This document shows positions 18,101 to 27,768 of a stretch of DNA of 64,000 bases, piece after piece. Under the pieces are notes generated by a model. That model did not search any database, had not been told where the DNA came from, and saw only the letters and a list, made by a program, of their open reading frames with translations. The stretch's first letter is position 1, and every line of letters begins with the position of its first letter. Both the position numbers and the translations under genes were made by a program. Source of the DNA: Tritrichomonas foetus (taxonomy: Eukaryota > Parabasalia > Tritrichomonadida > Tritrichomonadidae); NCBI GenBank assembly GCA_001839685.1, contig MLAK01000100.1:4277-68276 (forward strand). Reading direction: 5' to 3'.

Positions 18101-20206
18101 TTAAATCAATCCAAATCCTTCAGTATTGGCAATTGATATCAAAATCTTTTGCTTCATTTCTTTTTTACTTTTATAAGTTGGTAAAGCGAAGATATTAAAG
18201 CAAGTATGTGAAACAGGCAATTTTGTAGGATCGTTTGTCTTTTGAATAACAAGTTTGAAGTTATTTAATCCACCAACAGGTGCACGATCACTTCCTGTTG
18301 AGAATCTGAAGAATTGTTGTTTTTCATTATTTGTCATTTCATCAAATATTTCCCAGAACCATTTCACTTGTTGTGAATTTTCATTATATCCATCTGCGTA
18401 TTCACAATTTTCTTTAAGAACTTCCCAATGAATAATTTCTTCACCACTTACGAGGATATCTAGTTCATCATAGTGAATGAAGTTATAAATATCTATTTCG
18501 AATATCTTTTGGTTATTCTTCTTTAAAGAATTTGTTAATTTGTTGAAGCCTGTTTCAAATTTAGAAAATTGAGCTTGAATTGAATCATGCATAAGCCAAT
18601 TTCCATATAAATCAATGTATTCCTCAAGATTGTCATTTGTTACTTCCTTTTCACATCCACCTTCACAAAGTGGAATTTCTACTATTTGGCCGTAGTTGTC
18701 TTGTGTGACGGAAAATGTCATTCCAGCGTCGGAGATGTTTCCACCATCGGATTTCATTTTCCTGAGGCTCTTTAATGACTGTACAATATCAGGATCAATT
18801 TCTTCATAGTCATCGAGGGTTGTTTTGATTCCACAGATCTTTTTGTAAAGTAATTGTGGGAATCTGATTGGGAGAATAATGGAGTTATAGATGGCGAGAG
18901 CAACAACGATTCCAAGAGCTTGGAAATCAATCATTCGACCAACGAAAGGTGTGACGAACCAGAATTTTCCATTTTTGGTTTCATGGAACATTCCATATTT
19001 AATCGAAAAGAGCTCGTTGCATAAAAGGTAGAAAAATTCACGAGAGACACCTCCTACATCTACTCCTTGCTCACCAGTGAAGACAACTTTCAGACGTTTA
19101 GCAAGATCTGTTGGTGGTGCAGATGTGAGCTTCGCGACTGTGTCATCAACTATACTTTCACGTGATACTTCAACATAAAAAGAGAATTCTCTTTCATCGA
19201 GATTCATTCCACCAGTGACTATTCTTCTCAAAATATCATCTCGAGTGATTGAATCTTGAACTGACTTGTAAATTTCACTGAGACATTCGAATTTAAATGG
19301 AAGTGTTAAGATGGCATGATTTCTCAAAAACGATAATTTCTTCCTTCCGATATATTTATTGATTTCTTGAATTTTATCCATAAATTGATTTGTAAACATT
19401 TCATTTGAAAATAAAATTGAAGGAAGTAAAGGTGCCGCTTTTCTAAACATTGAAACAAGAAAAACTAAATTAATGATTCTCCAATCTTGTGGATCTGTAA
19501 TTTCACCTGAAATTGAAGCATATGTTAAATTATCTTGAATGAATGAAAGAATTCTTTGAATAATTTTTGGTATTTTAGAAAACTGACTTTCAATGTATGA
19601 TTTTGTCTCATCTTTTCTGGAAAAAACATGTCTAACAAGAGAGGCAAAGTCATCTGATAAATCATTAACAGGGAAAAGTGAAAATAAGAAAATTGATGAT
19701 ATCATCAAATTTGCAAATTCTTTTGTTTCTAAATTCTGTGAAATAATTTGTTTTGTCAACGTTGGAAGGTATTCTTCATATTCCATAAAGAAATCTTCAT
19801 TGTTGGTGATAATCTCCGCAAAATTATCGAGGGCTGAATCATCGAATTCTTCCTTTGGCGCAAAAATATGTGGAAGTAAAATCGTATCTTTCATTAAAGA
19901 GAAAATTTTTTCTTTGTCGAGACTTTCCAAGTTATTAAAATCGGCGAATTTTGGAAATTCACTTGCTTTCGTGGCAAGAGTTGGATCGAGCTGGAGATGC
20001 GAAAGGCCTGGGCATAAATGATTTTCTTTAACATGATTTTTTGCGAGTTCGACGGCTTTTTGTAATGCTTCCTTTGTATCTTTGAAATTGAATTGGAATT
20101 TTTCGCATGATTTACACCATTCGTTCGTGCAGATACAGGAATTGCATCCATTGGTGAGCTGGGCTGCATATCCTCTTATAATTGCTTTTGGATCTGTTAT
20201 CGACAT
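18101..20206 (-). CDS. UBE3A: UBE3A/E6AP-like HECT E3 ubiquitin ligase with AZUL zinc finger
   Basis: E3 ligase that accepts ubiquitin on a cysteine and passes it to substrates. The N-terminus (about residues 8-65) is an AZUL zinc finger: YAAQLTNGCNSCICTNEWC, then KSCEKFQF and a late CP, matching the UBE3A-specific module that binds the proteasome subunit Rpn10. The HECT domain fills about residues 340-701, with GEQGVDVGGVSREFF at its start, FRFSTGSDRAPVGG, and catalytic Cys669 in SHTCFN. At 701 residues it is slightly shorter than human UBE3A. The ATG at 20206 gives MSITDPKAIIRG. It is the most specifically assignable gene in this part of the window. Confidence 0.93.
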   Translation of the reverse strand: MSITDPKAIIRGYAAQLTNGCNSCICTNEWCKSCEKFQFNFKDTKEALQKAVELAKNHVKENHLCPGLSHLQLDPTLATKASEFPKFADFNNLESLDKEKIFSLMKDTILLPHIFAPKEEFDDSALDNFAEIITNNEDFFMEYEEYLPTLTKQIISQNLETKEFANLMISSIFLFSLFPVNDLSDDFASLVRHVFSRKDETKSYIESQFSKIPKIIQRILSFIQDNLTYASISGEITDPQDWRIINLVFLVSMFRKAAPLLPSILFSNEMFTNQFMDKIQEINKYIGRKKLSFLRNHAILTLPFKFECLSEIYKSVQDSITRDDILRRIVTGGMNLDEREFSFYVEVSRESIVDDTVAKLTSAPPTDLAKRLKVVFTGEQGVDVGGVSREFFYLLCNELFSIKYGMFHETKNGKFWFVTPFVGRMIDFQALGIVVALAIYNSIILPIRFPQLLYKKICGIKTTLDDYEEIDPDIVQSLKSLRKMKSDGGNISDAGMTFSVTQDNYGQIVEIPLCEGGCEKEVTNDNLEEYIDLYGNWLMHDSIQAQFSKFETGFNKLTNSLKKNNQKIFEIDIYNFIHYDELDILVSGEEIIHWEVLKENCEYADGYNENSQQVKWFWEIFDEMTNNEKQQFFRFSTGSDRAPVGGLNNFKLVIQKTNDPTKLPVSHTCFNIFALPTYKSKKEMKQKILISIANTEGFGLI

Positions 20207-20733
20207 TTCTTTTAATAAAAAGTGACGTTGATTGTTCGACTATTTATTCACTCAATTTCTCAAAGTGATCTTTTCTCCACATTCGTGATGTCTTTCAAGT
20301 AGAATATTTATCTACTGATTCACCTTTCAGTAATAATATTTTGTCTAATGGGTATAAATATATGCAATCCATATAATGTATGGCCAAGTCGCCGAAATAG
20401 CTAATGAAGCAAAGTCATCACATCACAAAATTTTACGACTTTGGTGAAAGTTGAACGAGTGATTTAATAATATTCAATTTCTAAAATGACTCTTAGATTT
20501 TACAACATAATATGACAGCAACAATATACCCATTTTATTTATAGTAAACATTCTCTCAACCTTCAACAACGAGTGAATAATACTAAGTTTTGAAATGAAC
20601 ATTTGGCAATCTTTTTTTCATGATAAAAACATCATCAAAGAAATTAACAAAAAATAAAAGTATAGGCACATTTATTATAACACTATAAAAATAATATAAA
20701 TATAATATCCAAGTAGTTGGATACAAAGAATGA
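20207..20733. other. Intergenic stretch with a short coding-like relic
   Basis: No gene is seen. A plus-strand frame near 20377-20455 reads MYGQVAEIANEAKSSHHKIL and then RLW, flanked by stops in the same frame, resembling the other decayed relics. Otherwise AT-rich. Confidence 0.35.
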
Positions 20734-22296
20734 TTAGGTATTTTCTAAACGATTATTTATCATTCCAATTAGTTTTCGAATATGCGAATTACAATTTCCA
20801 TATATTTCAGCCAAATGTTCAAGTTGATGAACTTGAAGTTGTTCAACAATGATATTTATAATTGAGGTGTGAAGTTCTTCAGGAGCTGCATCATCAAGTA
20901 TTCTAATCATAGATAAAACAAAAGCCATCACAAAATCTTCATTGGATGAATCCAAAATTTCAACACATTCAGATAAAAAATTTATTTTATTTGCAAATTC
21001 AAGCATTAAAAAGCTATCAATTTTCACTAAACAACACAAATAAACATATAAAATTGCACTTTTTAGCTTCATTGAAAGTTCTTGAGTATATTCATTCAAT
21101 ATTTGAATGATAACATTATTATTTCCTGATTGGTAAATTGATGTACAAGTCCCATTTGCTTTCATTATTAAATTCGACACAATTAAAGAGATAGGCAAAA
21201 TATATTTTTCAATATTTATCTTATTGTGTATTTCAATGTTATCATGTGAATTATTTTGTTCTTTGTGATGAATGTTAGAAAGAAGAGAAGAAAAAGAATA
21301 AAATATTTTGTTGTTATAAGTCATAATGAAATTAAAAGCACTAGTTTCATCGAAATGAAATGAAACTCTTGCTAAAATATCTAAAATAAGTAAATTGGTG
21401 ATACTATCATAATTGTCAACATCTAACATTGATACCAAAACACTTTCTTTCTTTGAATGATTGAATGTTCTAAAAAAAATGTCTGGAAAATTGTACGAAC
21501 ATTTAACTAAAGCATGAATTGCTTCATTATTCACTTGAATACAAGGTGATGTTGCAGAATCAAGTAAATGATCGAAAATTATCTGGATTTTATTATTATT
21601 ATCTGTTGATAATTCGATATATAATGAAAAACATTGAATTAAACAAATAACTATATTATAAATATCTTGACATTCTTCTGATATATCAGATAAATTGTAT
21701 TTTCGCTTAATTTTTGGATTGATGTAGCCAGAAAATTCTTGAAAAATTGAAGAAAAATATATAAACAAAGGAGTATCATCATAAAATGGGAGTGGTGATG
21801 GATGATTTTTTAACAAATCATATATCAATTCCAAAATAATTGCTTGTGCATGAAAATTATTTTGTTGTACTTTATAAGTATCAATTAAATAATGAAAAAG
21901 GTCATTGGTGATTAATGTTTGTAAGTCTTCTGTTTTATTATTTTTTAAAAAATCAATTAAAAAATCTATAATTTGTTGTGAATTAAATAAATCATGTGTG
22001 TGTGAATAAATGATAAAATTTTGTATGATATTACGTGAAAGAATTAGATAATATGAATTTTGCCCATATTTTTCAAATATTTCTTGAATAGTTTGGATTG
22101 ATAATTCTATCTTATCACTTTCTTGGCTGTTAATCAATTCTTCAACTGATTCGATTATTTCGAATAAATCTTTTTTTTCTTGAATATTTAATATATTGTC
22201 ATTAGACTCAGGTCCATGTTCCAATATCATACGACAATTTCTGTTAAGTCTATCTGATCTATTGGGCTGCAACTCATGAATGATTTTCACATCCAT
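20734..22296 (-). CDS. Helical-repeat (ARM/HEAT-like) protein
   Basis: 520 residues, almost entirely helical, with runs such as LILDILARVSFHFDETSAFN and LVKIDSFLMLEFANKINFLS typical of alpha-solenoids. No catalytic or zinc motif is seen. It begins MDVKIIHELQPNRSDRL at ATG 22296. The next gene upstream (22663-24171) is a similar-sized solenoid whose N-terminus also has a short polar lead and then EEL/SIL helices. The two may be an ancient tandem pair, though they are not obviously close in sequence. Function unknown; probably a binding scaffold. Confidence 0.8.
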   Translation of the reverse strand: MDVKIIHELQPNRSDRLNRNCRMILEHGPESNDNILNIQEKKDLFEIIESVEELINSQESDKIELSIQTIQEIFEKYGQNSYYLILSRNIIQNFIIYSHTHDLFNSQQIIDFLIDFLKNNKTEDLQTLITNDLFHYLIDTYKVQQNNFHAQAIILELIYDLLKNHPSPLPFYDDTPLFIYFSSIFQEFSGYINPKIKRKYNLSDISEECQDIYNIVICLIQCFSLYIELSTDNNNKIQIIFDHLLDSATSPCIQVNNEAIHALVKCSYNFPDIFFRTFNHSKKESVLVSMLDVDNYDSITNLLILDILARVSFHFDETSAFNFIMTYNNKIFYSFSSLLSNIHHKEQNNSHDNIEIHNKINIEKYILPISLIVSNLIMKANGTCTSIYQSGNNNVIIQILNEYTQELSMKLKSAILYVYLCCLVKIDSFLMLEFANKINFLSECVEILDSSNEDFVMAFVLSMIRILDDAAPEELHTSIINIIVEQLQVHQLEHLAEIYGNCNSHIRKLIGMINNRLENT

Positions 22297-22490
22297 CTCA
22301 ATTTTGGTGGCCGTTTAAAAATCAATCATCGGAGACCGTTTAGAAAACCTAGTGATTTATTTCATTAGAATGAACCTCCATTCATCAATAGCATATAATC
22401 ATTCAAGTTAGATTTTCACATGCGCATGAAATTCTATCTCACTGAATACTAGATTAATTAAAAATGATAATTTCCAACCTAAGCTGATGC

Positions 22491-22588
22491 ATCAAACCAA
22501 GTTTCTGGAAATCACTTCCTAATTTATGAATTTCATATCATATGATCAAACCAAGTTTCTGGATATCATATGATATGAAATTCATAAA
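22491..22588. repeat. Perfect 24-bp inverted repeat overlapping a 19-bp direct repeat
   Basis: Arms at 22523-22546 and 22565-22588 are exact reverse complements (core atgaatttcatatcatatga) around an 18-nt loop. The loop carries the second copy of atcaaaccaagtttctgga (22545-22563), whose first copy is at 22491-22509. It lies between two minus-strand genes: just past the stop of the upstream one and about 200 bp before the start of the downstream one. It could be an RNA hairpin in a 3' end, an extrudable palindrome or a replication-slip product. Confidence 0.75.
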
Positions 22589-22662
22589 AATTTATAAAAC
22601 AAATCGAAAAGTATCAATTTTATATTTATTTATGTATTCACATCTATTAATGTTAATGATTC

Positions 22663-24171
22663 TTACAATTCATCAAAGAATTCTAATATATCACCCGATT
22701 GATCTATCATTTGTGCTATTTCATCAGGAAGATCCTCATTTTGATAAGTTTCGATAAAAGTGTTCAAAATTTCTGCTGCAGAAATAATGTCACATTTACT
22801 CAATAACATATTCTTTTCATCGTCATCAATATCTTCATTTTCTTTATTAAAAATCTTACTGAGTGCACTAACAATATAACAAGCATTTTCTAATTCGATA
22901 CAATCAATTAGAGAAATTGCTATTTCGACTAAATTCGATTCAATTATAAATTCAAATATTTCAGGTTCGAGATAAGAAGTAAACAAACTTTCAAAATAAC
23001 CAGCAACAAAACTTTTCATTTTAATAGTTCCTTCTTGAGCAATAAATAAAGCTTCATTTGCAATATTCGATTGAATTGAAAAAATGGCTAACATTGGATT
23101 CTCATAAATAAAATTCGATATTATTGACCATAAAACTTTACTTATTTCTAAATCATCATCATTTTTAAAAGGCATAATTAAATCAAAAACTTTATATTGA
23201 TTAATTAGAGAATTAATATCATCTAAATAAGAAATATGTTCAAAAATATTCAAATACTCAATAATTGAAACCCTCAAAGCTTTCCACTGTCCATTAAGAA
23301 CTTGTTCACACGACGGATCATTCATTTGAGCATTCAATTGATAATTTATTGGATTTTGATTGTTTGGTGATTGGTCAGGCGATTGACTATGAAATGAATT
23401 TGGCATCTGGCAAGGCGATTGAACATGCAACCATTGAAAAAGAATTGGTGCGCAATTTTTGAGAAAATTGTCGATTAAATTTAAATCAGGAGATGAACTG
23501 TCACTGAAAATTGCATGAAAGATTTTAACAGTCCATTTATGATAGAAATCTTCAGTAAAACTCAAAGTTAACATATTTTTATTGAAAATACCGCTTAAAA
23601 CTTCTTCATCTTTGATTCTTCTTGCCAAGGCCATCAAAATTTGTAAGTGGAGAAGAGTTTCTTCAACATTTTCGACAAAAAATGGACGATCAATCAGAAG
23701 AATTGAAAAAATTCCACTGGTTTTAGAAATTTCTATCGTTTCTGTAGAAAAACAAATGAATGAAATAAGAAAATTTTTGATGCTTAAATTAAATTGGCTC
23801 ATACAAAGTGTTTTTATGTAATTGATGTCAGCTTTTTCGACAAAAAATTGAGAAATTCCATCAAATTGTGGACCATTGTTGGGATTATTTAAAATTATTC
23901 CAAGTAAATGAATGGCTAAACAAGATAGATCAATATTAGAAAAGTTCAGGGCAATATTTAAAACAAATTGAACAAGATCAAATACTTCTTCAATATTTAA
24001 TAAACTGATATTTTGCATGACATACTTCATTGAATTATATAATAATGATATATCTGTACTTTCTTTCAAGATTGAAACATGCTCCATGAGTTGATTGTAA
24101 TCTTTATTTTTCATTACTTGGGAGCTTTGTCTGTATTCTCGATGCTGGGAGCGATTATCATCAAGATCCAT
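22663..24171 (-). CDS. Helical-repeat (ARM/HEAT-like) protein
   Basis: 502 residues starting MDLDDNRSQHREYRQSSQVM at ATG 24171. A polar N-terminus is followed by repeated amphipathic helices (VFDLVQFVLNIALNFSNIDL, LSCLAIHLLGIIL) as in alpha-solenoids. A low-complexity S/Q/N/P stretch interrupts near residues 245-275 (PCQMPNSFHSQSPDQSPNNQ). The acidic C-terminus ends EDLPDEIAQMIDQSGDILEF. No enzyme motif. Neighbour of another solenoid gene on the same strand, possibly a diverged duplicate. Role unknown. Confidence 0.8.
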   Translation of the reverse strand: MDLDDNRSQHREYRQSSQVMKNKDYNQLMEHVSILKESTDISLLYNSMKYVMQNISLLNIEEVFDLVQFVLNIALNFSNIDLSCLAIHLLGIILNNPNNGPQFDGISQFFVEKADINYIKTLCMSQFNLSIKNFLISFICFSTETIEISKTSGIFSILLIDRPFFVENVEETLLHLQILMALARRIKDEEVLSGIFNKNMLTLSFTEDFYHKWTVKIFHAIFSDSSSPDLNLIDNFLKNCAPILFQWLHVQSPCQMPNSFHSQSPDQSPNNQNPINYQLNAQMNDPSCEQVLNGQWKALRVSIIEYLNIFEHISYLDDINSLINQYKVFDLIMPFKNDDDLEISKVLWSIISNFIYENPMLAIFSIQSNIANEALFIAQEGTIKMKSFVAGYFESLFTSYLEPEIFEFIIESNLVEIAISLIDCIELENACYIVSALSKIFNKENEDIDDDEKNMLLSKCDIISAAEILNTFIETYQNEDLPDEIAQMIDQSGDILEFFDEL

Positions 24172-24388
24172 TTTGAAGAGGTCAAATATATTTCACCATA
24201 AATTTATAGTATTCTATCGTTCATCTTCAATTCTTCTTATGCATCACCCCACAAATAATGAATTGTTTTTAAACAAGCATGTTATTAATTATTATCCAGT
24301 GAAATGAAAATAATATACAAATTTAGTAACAATAATAACATTTTATTTACAATTTGGATTTCTTGAAGATGAACAATTAAATTATTTT

Positions 24389-24860
24389 TTATTTTAAGTG
24401 TGGATGAGTTAAGATCTTCTTCTGGTCTAAAAAATTAGTGATTAGGGATCTAGTTTCAGAAATTTCTTTTCGTATTTTTTCGAATTCGTCAAGAAAGCCA
24501 TTCTTCTGATCTTTTTAATTGCTCTTGGCTGAATTCATGAAACCTGATAATCTTGTTTTCAAATTCTTTTTGAAGGGATAAGATTTCTTGATGGTGTTCT
24601 GATATTTTTTGTGATTTTGAAATAACAGGATTCTAATTGAATTTCTTGAATTGGAACCTCGATGTAAGGTCATTCATGAATCAGATAATTTGTTAAACGT
24701 ATACATTTTCCAATGAAAGGTAAACATAACCTTATTAATATATTTTCCTCTTTCACAGATTTTGTTGTTGTTTAGAAAGAAATTAAAATCTTTAAACGGG
24801 AAGAATTGATAATTTTCAATTTTAAATTCCTTAAAATGAAGGCTTCTTTTGCAACATGAA
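24389..24860 (-). pseudogene. Decayed coding relic ending in a coiled-coil segment
   Basis: On the minus strand the region reads ENYQFFPFKDFNFFL, LCLPFIGKCIRLTNYLIHE, PYIEVPIQEIQLES, then SEHHQEILSLQKEFENKIIR and FHEFSQEQLKRSEEW. After a one-base frame change comes GFLDEFEKIRKEISETRSLI and LDQKKILTHPHLK, with a stop at 24389-24391. The C-terminal part is heptad-like. Several frameshifts are present, so this relic is more damaged by indels than the others. The family is not recognised. Confidence 0.55.
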
Positions 24861-24965
24861 ATTCCTCTTTTTCACTAAAATAAATTAAGCATTATATAAA
24901 ATAACGAAAACAAAGAATTATGGTTTCTAATTCGTTTTACTTCTTTTCTTTCATTTGGTTTTCAG

Positions 24966-25700
24966 TCAAGTTTTTGGAAATTCACTTCCACCCCACTCAA
25001 CAATGGTAAATCCTTTTCTCTCAAATGGTGGAAATGTCTGAGGAATTAATTGAAATTGAAATTCAGAATCTAGTTTGTTTTTGTGCTCTTCTTTTGAATA
25101 GCCTTTAAAAACCATAAAAACACGAAGGATTGATTTTGGTTTGGGGTTCACATCCAGTGTTGAGATTTCCGAATATTTTTCATTAACGTAAAAACAAATG
25201 AAGTTATAATCATTTTTTTCAAGGCGTGGAAGCCAAAATACAATGAATTCATTCATTTCTGAATCATTCAGTCCAATTTCGTGTAATTTTGTCTCTAAAA
25301 ATGATGAAGTTTCCTCTTTTTTGACAAAGAAACCCTCGAGTTCATTTAAATTTAGTTTTGGCTTAATTCCTTCATAGAATAAATAATCATATTCAATGTT
25401 ACGCTGATTGACTGAATAATTGGTCGATTCAGAAGAAATCATTTCGAGTTTTCCTGTTGGCTTGGCTTTCACTATCCATGAGCATTCATCCCTATTATTA
25501 CAAGATGTACACTTTGGATAAATTGTTTGAATGATTCCATTCATTTTTAATGAAACATCAACTCCCATTTCAACATCAGGATATAAATATATGATAGGTG
25601 CGTCAATACTTTCAGAAAACATATCTAAATTTGGTGAACATTCACAATGGTGTGAAGTTTGAGAACGAGTGAAACATCGTGAACAGAACCTTTTTATCAT
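24966..25700 (-). CDS. Bacterial-type YLYP...VEWGG family protein with N-terminal cysteine motif
   Basis: 244 residues from ATG 25700 (a longer frame opens only with TTG). It begins MIKRFCSRCFTRSQTSHHCE, a possible zinc-binding CxxC...HxCxC motif. The body has the landmarks of an uncharacterised family I recall mainly from bacteria: APIIYLYPDVEMGVDVSLKM, YDYLFYEG, NEFIVFWLPRLEKNDYNFIC, ILRVFMVFKGY, and the terminal RKGFTIVEWGGSEF. No catalytic role is known to me. Lateral acquisition from bacteria is plausible; base composition is like the neighbours, so any transfer is old. Confidence 0.7.
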   Translation of the reverse strand: MIKRFCSRCFTRSQTSHHCECSPNLDMFSESIDAPIIYLYPDVEMGVDVSLKMNGIIQTIYPKCTSCNNRDECSWIVKAKPTGKLEMISSESTNYSVNQRNIEYDYLFYEGIKPKLNLNELEGFFVKKEETSSFLETKLHEIGLNDSEMNEFIVFWLPRLEKNDYNFICFYVNEKYSEISTLDVNPKPKSILRVFMVFKGYSKEEHKNKLDSEFQFQLIPQTFPPFERKGFTIVEWGGSEFPKT

Positions 25701-26126
25701 TATGAATTCACCAAAATTTGAAAGTATCGAATTTTTGTCAAAATTATGAGATGTATACAAACTAACTAGCTCTAGATGTAGAAGACTATTGAGAGATCTA
25801 AATGAATAATTATTGATATTATTGTCATCTAAAAATTATTTAATTGTAATCCTATTAATAATATATAAATATTATAATTTAAAAATCAAGATACAGAGAA
25901 AACCAAATCCAAAAAAAAATTGGGAGAAAAAAATAAACCCCACAGAAATTTCTGAGAATTATTGAGATAAAAAGTGATTTTATAGCATTAATATCTTGAT
26001 TATTTCTTATCATAAATCGTGCTTTTTATTATCATATGACCCTCCATCGAAAATTATAATGTTTTCCAAAATACAAAAATGAAGTATAAAAAAAATATTA
26101 ATAATTTTGATATAAATAAAAAAAAT
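25701..26126. other. Intergenic, nothing recognised
   Basis: AT-rich sequence with no supported gene, RNA or repeat. Confidence 0.4.
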
Positions 26127-26318
26127 TTAGGCATCAATGAGAAGATTACGAATGTTTTGCCATCTAAATGGCGAGTCATCAGAAAATTCACTTGGCATCG
26201 AGTCTGGAAAAAAACATATTGGATTCCATTTTTCTTGATTTGGTCTTTCAATCGTTGTATCTGTATCCCTGCTTGAGAATGTGCTGTTGAGGACTGCCAG
26301 TCTATTTTCTTCATATAC
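26127..26318 (-). pseudogene. Open 63-codon fragment, C-terminal end of a lost gene
   Basis: A minus-strand frame without stops reads VYEENRLAVLNSTFSSRDTD, TTIERPNQEKWNPICFFPDS, MPSEFSDDSPFRWQNIRNLL and IDA, then TAA at 26127-26129. The composition is strongly protein-like. A second overlapping frame (26054-26314) has an ATG but turns into a hydrophobic poly-F tail and looks like the shadow. Upstream no continuation is found, so this is a truncated remnant or the last exon of something unseen. The family is not recognised. Confidence 0.5.
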
Positions 26319-27768
26319 TAAAATTTTATGACAGAAAAGATTTCAATACATTCTTATTTGTCAAATGGAAATTGAATTAATTCAACATCACTGAGTTAAA
26401 ACTATCAAAATTTTCGCGATTTTTAATAAAAAATCGATAGAAGAAGTGTAAATAGAATTATGGGAAGCAGTATTATAATCTTTGTGATTCTTGGAAAAAA
26501 AGCTTCTCACAATTTTTTTTAGGCTTTCTCCAAAATCGCTCTTTTTTCGGTTTAATTGTTGCAAAATTTCAAAACTATGAATAAATATGGCTCATAACTA
26601 TAAAAAATAGATTTAACAATTGACTGAAAGCTGTTCACCCGAAAACTGAAACAATAGCTTCTTCAGAATCATTTTCGAAATATTTTTGAATTCGGCCATT
26701 TGCGAAGTTTGCGATAAGGGAAATTTTCGTCATTCTTTTAGCTATTTGGGTTTTGATTTTTGACTGATGGTATTAAGTAATACTGATGATAAGGATCATT
26801 TTAGTGATTTCGTACGTTAAGACTATTTGGTTTGTATACATCTGAATTATGAACAAAATTTTTGATTTATTAAACTTTTTGAATGACAGCTAATGAAATT
26901 TTGGCAAAAAATTAATTTCCACTAACTTTTTCACTCAATAAATGAACAAACAAATAGAATTTTATTTAAATGGTTATTCTATCATAGTCTAAAGGCCTTT
27001 TAAAGCTTTTCAAGCCGCAAGCTATAGAAAATACTGATTCAACAACCATTGGAGCGACGCTTTTAAAGGGAAAATCCGACAATCGCTAAATATGAAATTT
27101 CCATTTTAGAGATAACGGAAGAGACAAGATCTTAAAGAATTTAGATAAGTTTCTCAAAGAACTGTTGAATTCCTTTACAGAACTTCAGACTAAAACAAAT
27201 AAATTTTCATAAACCATTTAAAAAATCAATTATTTATTGGTTCATTTCTCGGGAAAAGTGAAAAAGTAGGTGCAAAAAAGTTTGTGGAAAATTGTATAGT
27301 AGGCTGTCAAATTGACAGTGTCAATAATTCAAATAAGTGGTCATTTTATTTATATTTCTTTCAAAAAAAATATATCACTTCACTTCTATACTTTTTTACC
27401 TCCACTCATCGCAAAATCTCATAAATTGAATTGGTCTTTATTTTATTTGAATAGTTTATGTCTTTTTAATCATAAACTATTCAAAATAATCTTTTTTTGA
27501 TAAAATTAATGAACATGTTTATCTCTGAATAGCAAATCATTTTCATTCAAAATGAAATAATAATACATTTTGTCATTCGAGAATAATTCCAAAAATAATT
27601 CTATTGAGGCACTTTTTGAATTATTCCGTCGTTCTTTTCAAAAAATTATTAGTATTTGACTATTTATATTTTTAAAAAGTGACATACTTTCAAAAAGTAC
27701 CCAGTAAACTTTTTCAAAGAATCAACAATAAATCGAATTCGAATAAAACAGAAATTCAAAAGGAAAAA
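26319..27768. other. Gene desert with a weaker relic near 26970-27090
   Basis: No intact gene. A minus-strand frame around 26970-27080 reads RLSDFPFKSVAPMVVESVFS, IACGLKSFKRPLDYDRITI and ends in a stop, again protein-like without a start. The bases just before the next gene contain no obvious signal beyond gaaattcaaaaggaaaaa before the ATG. Confidence 0.35.
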
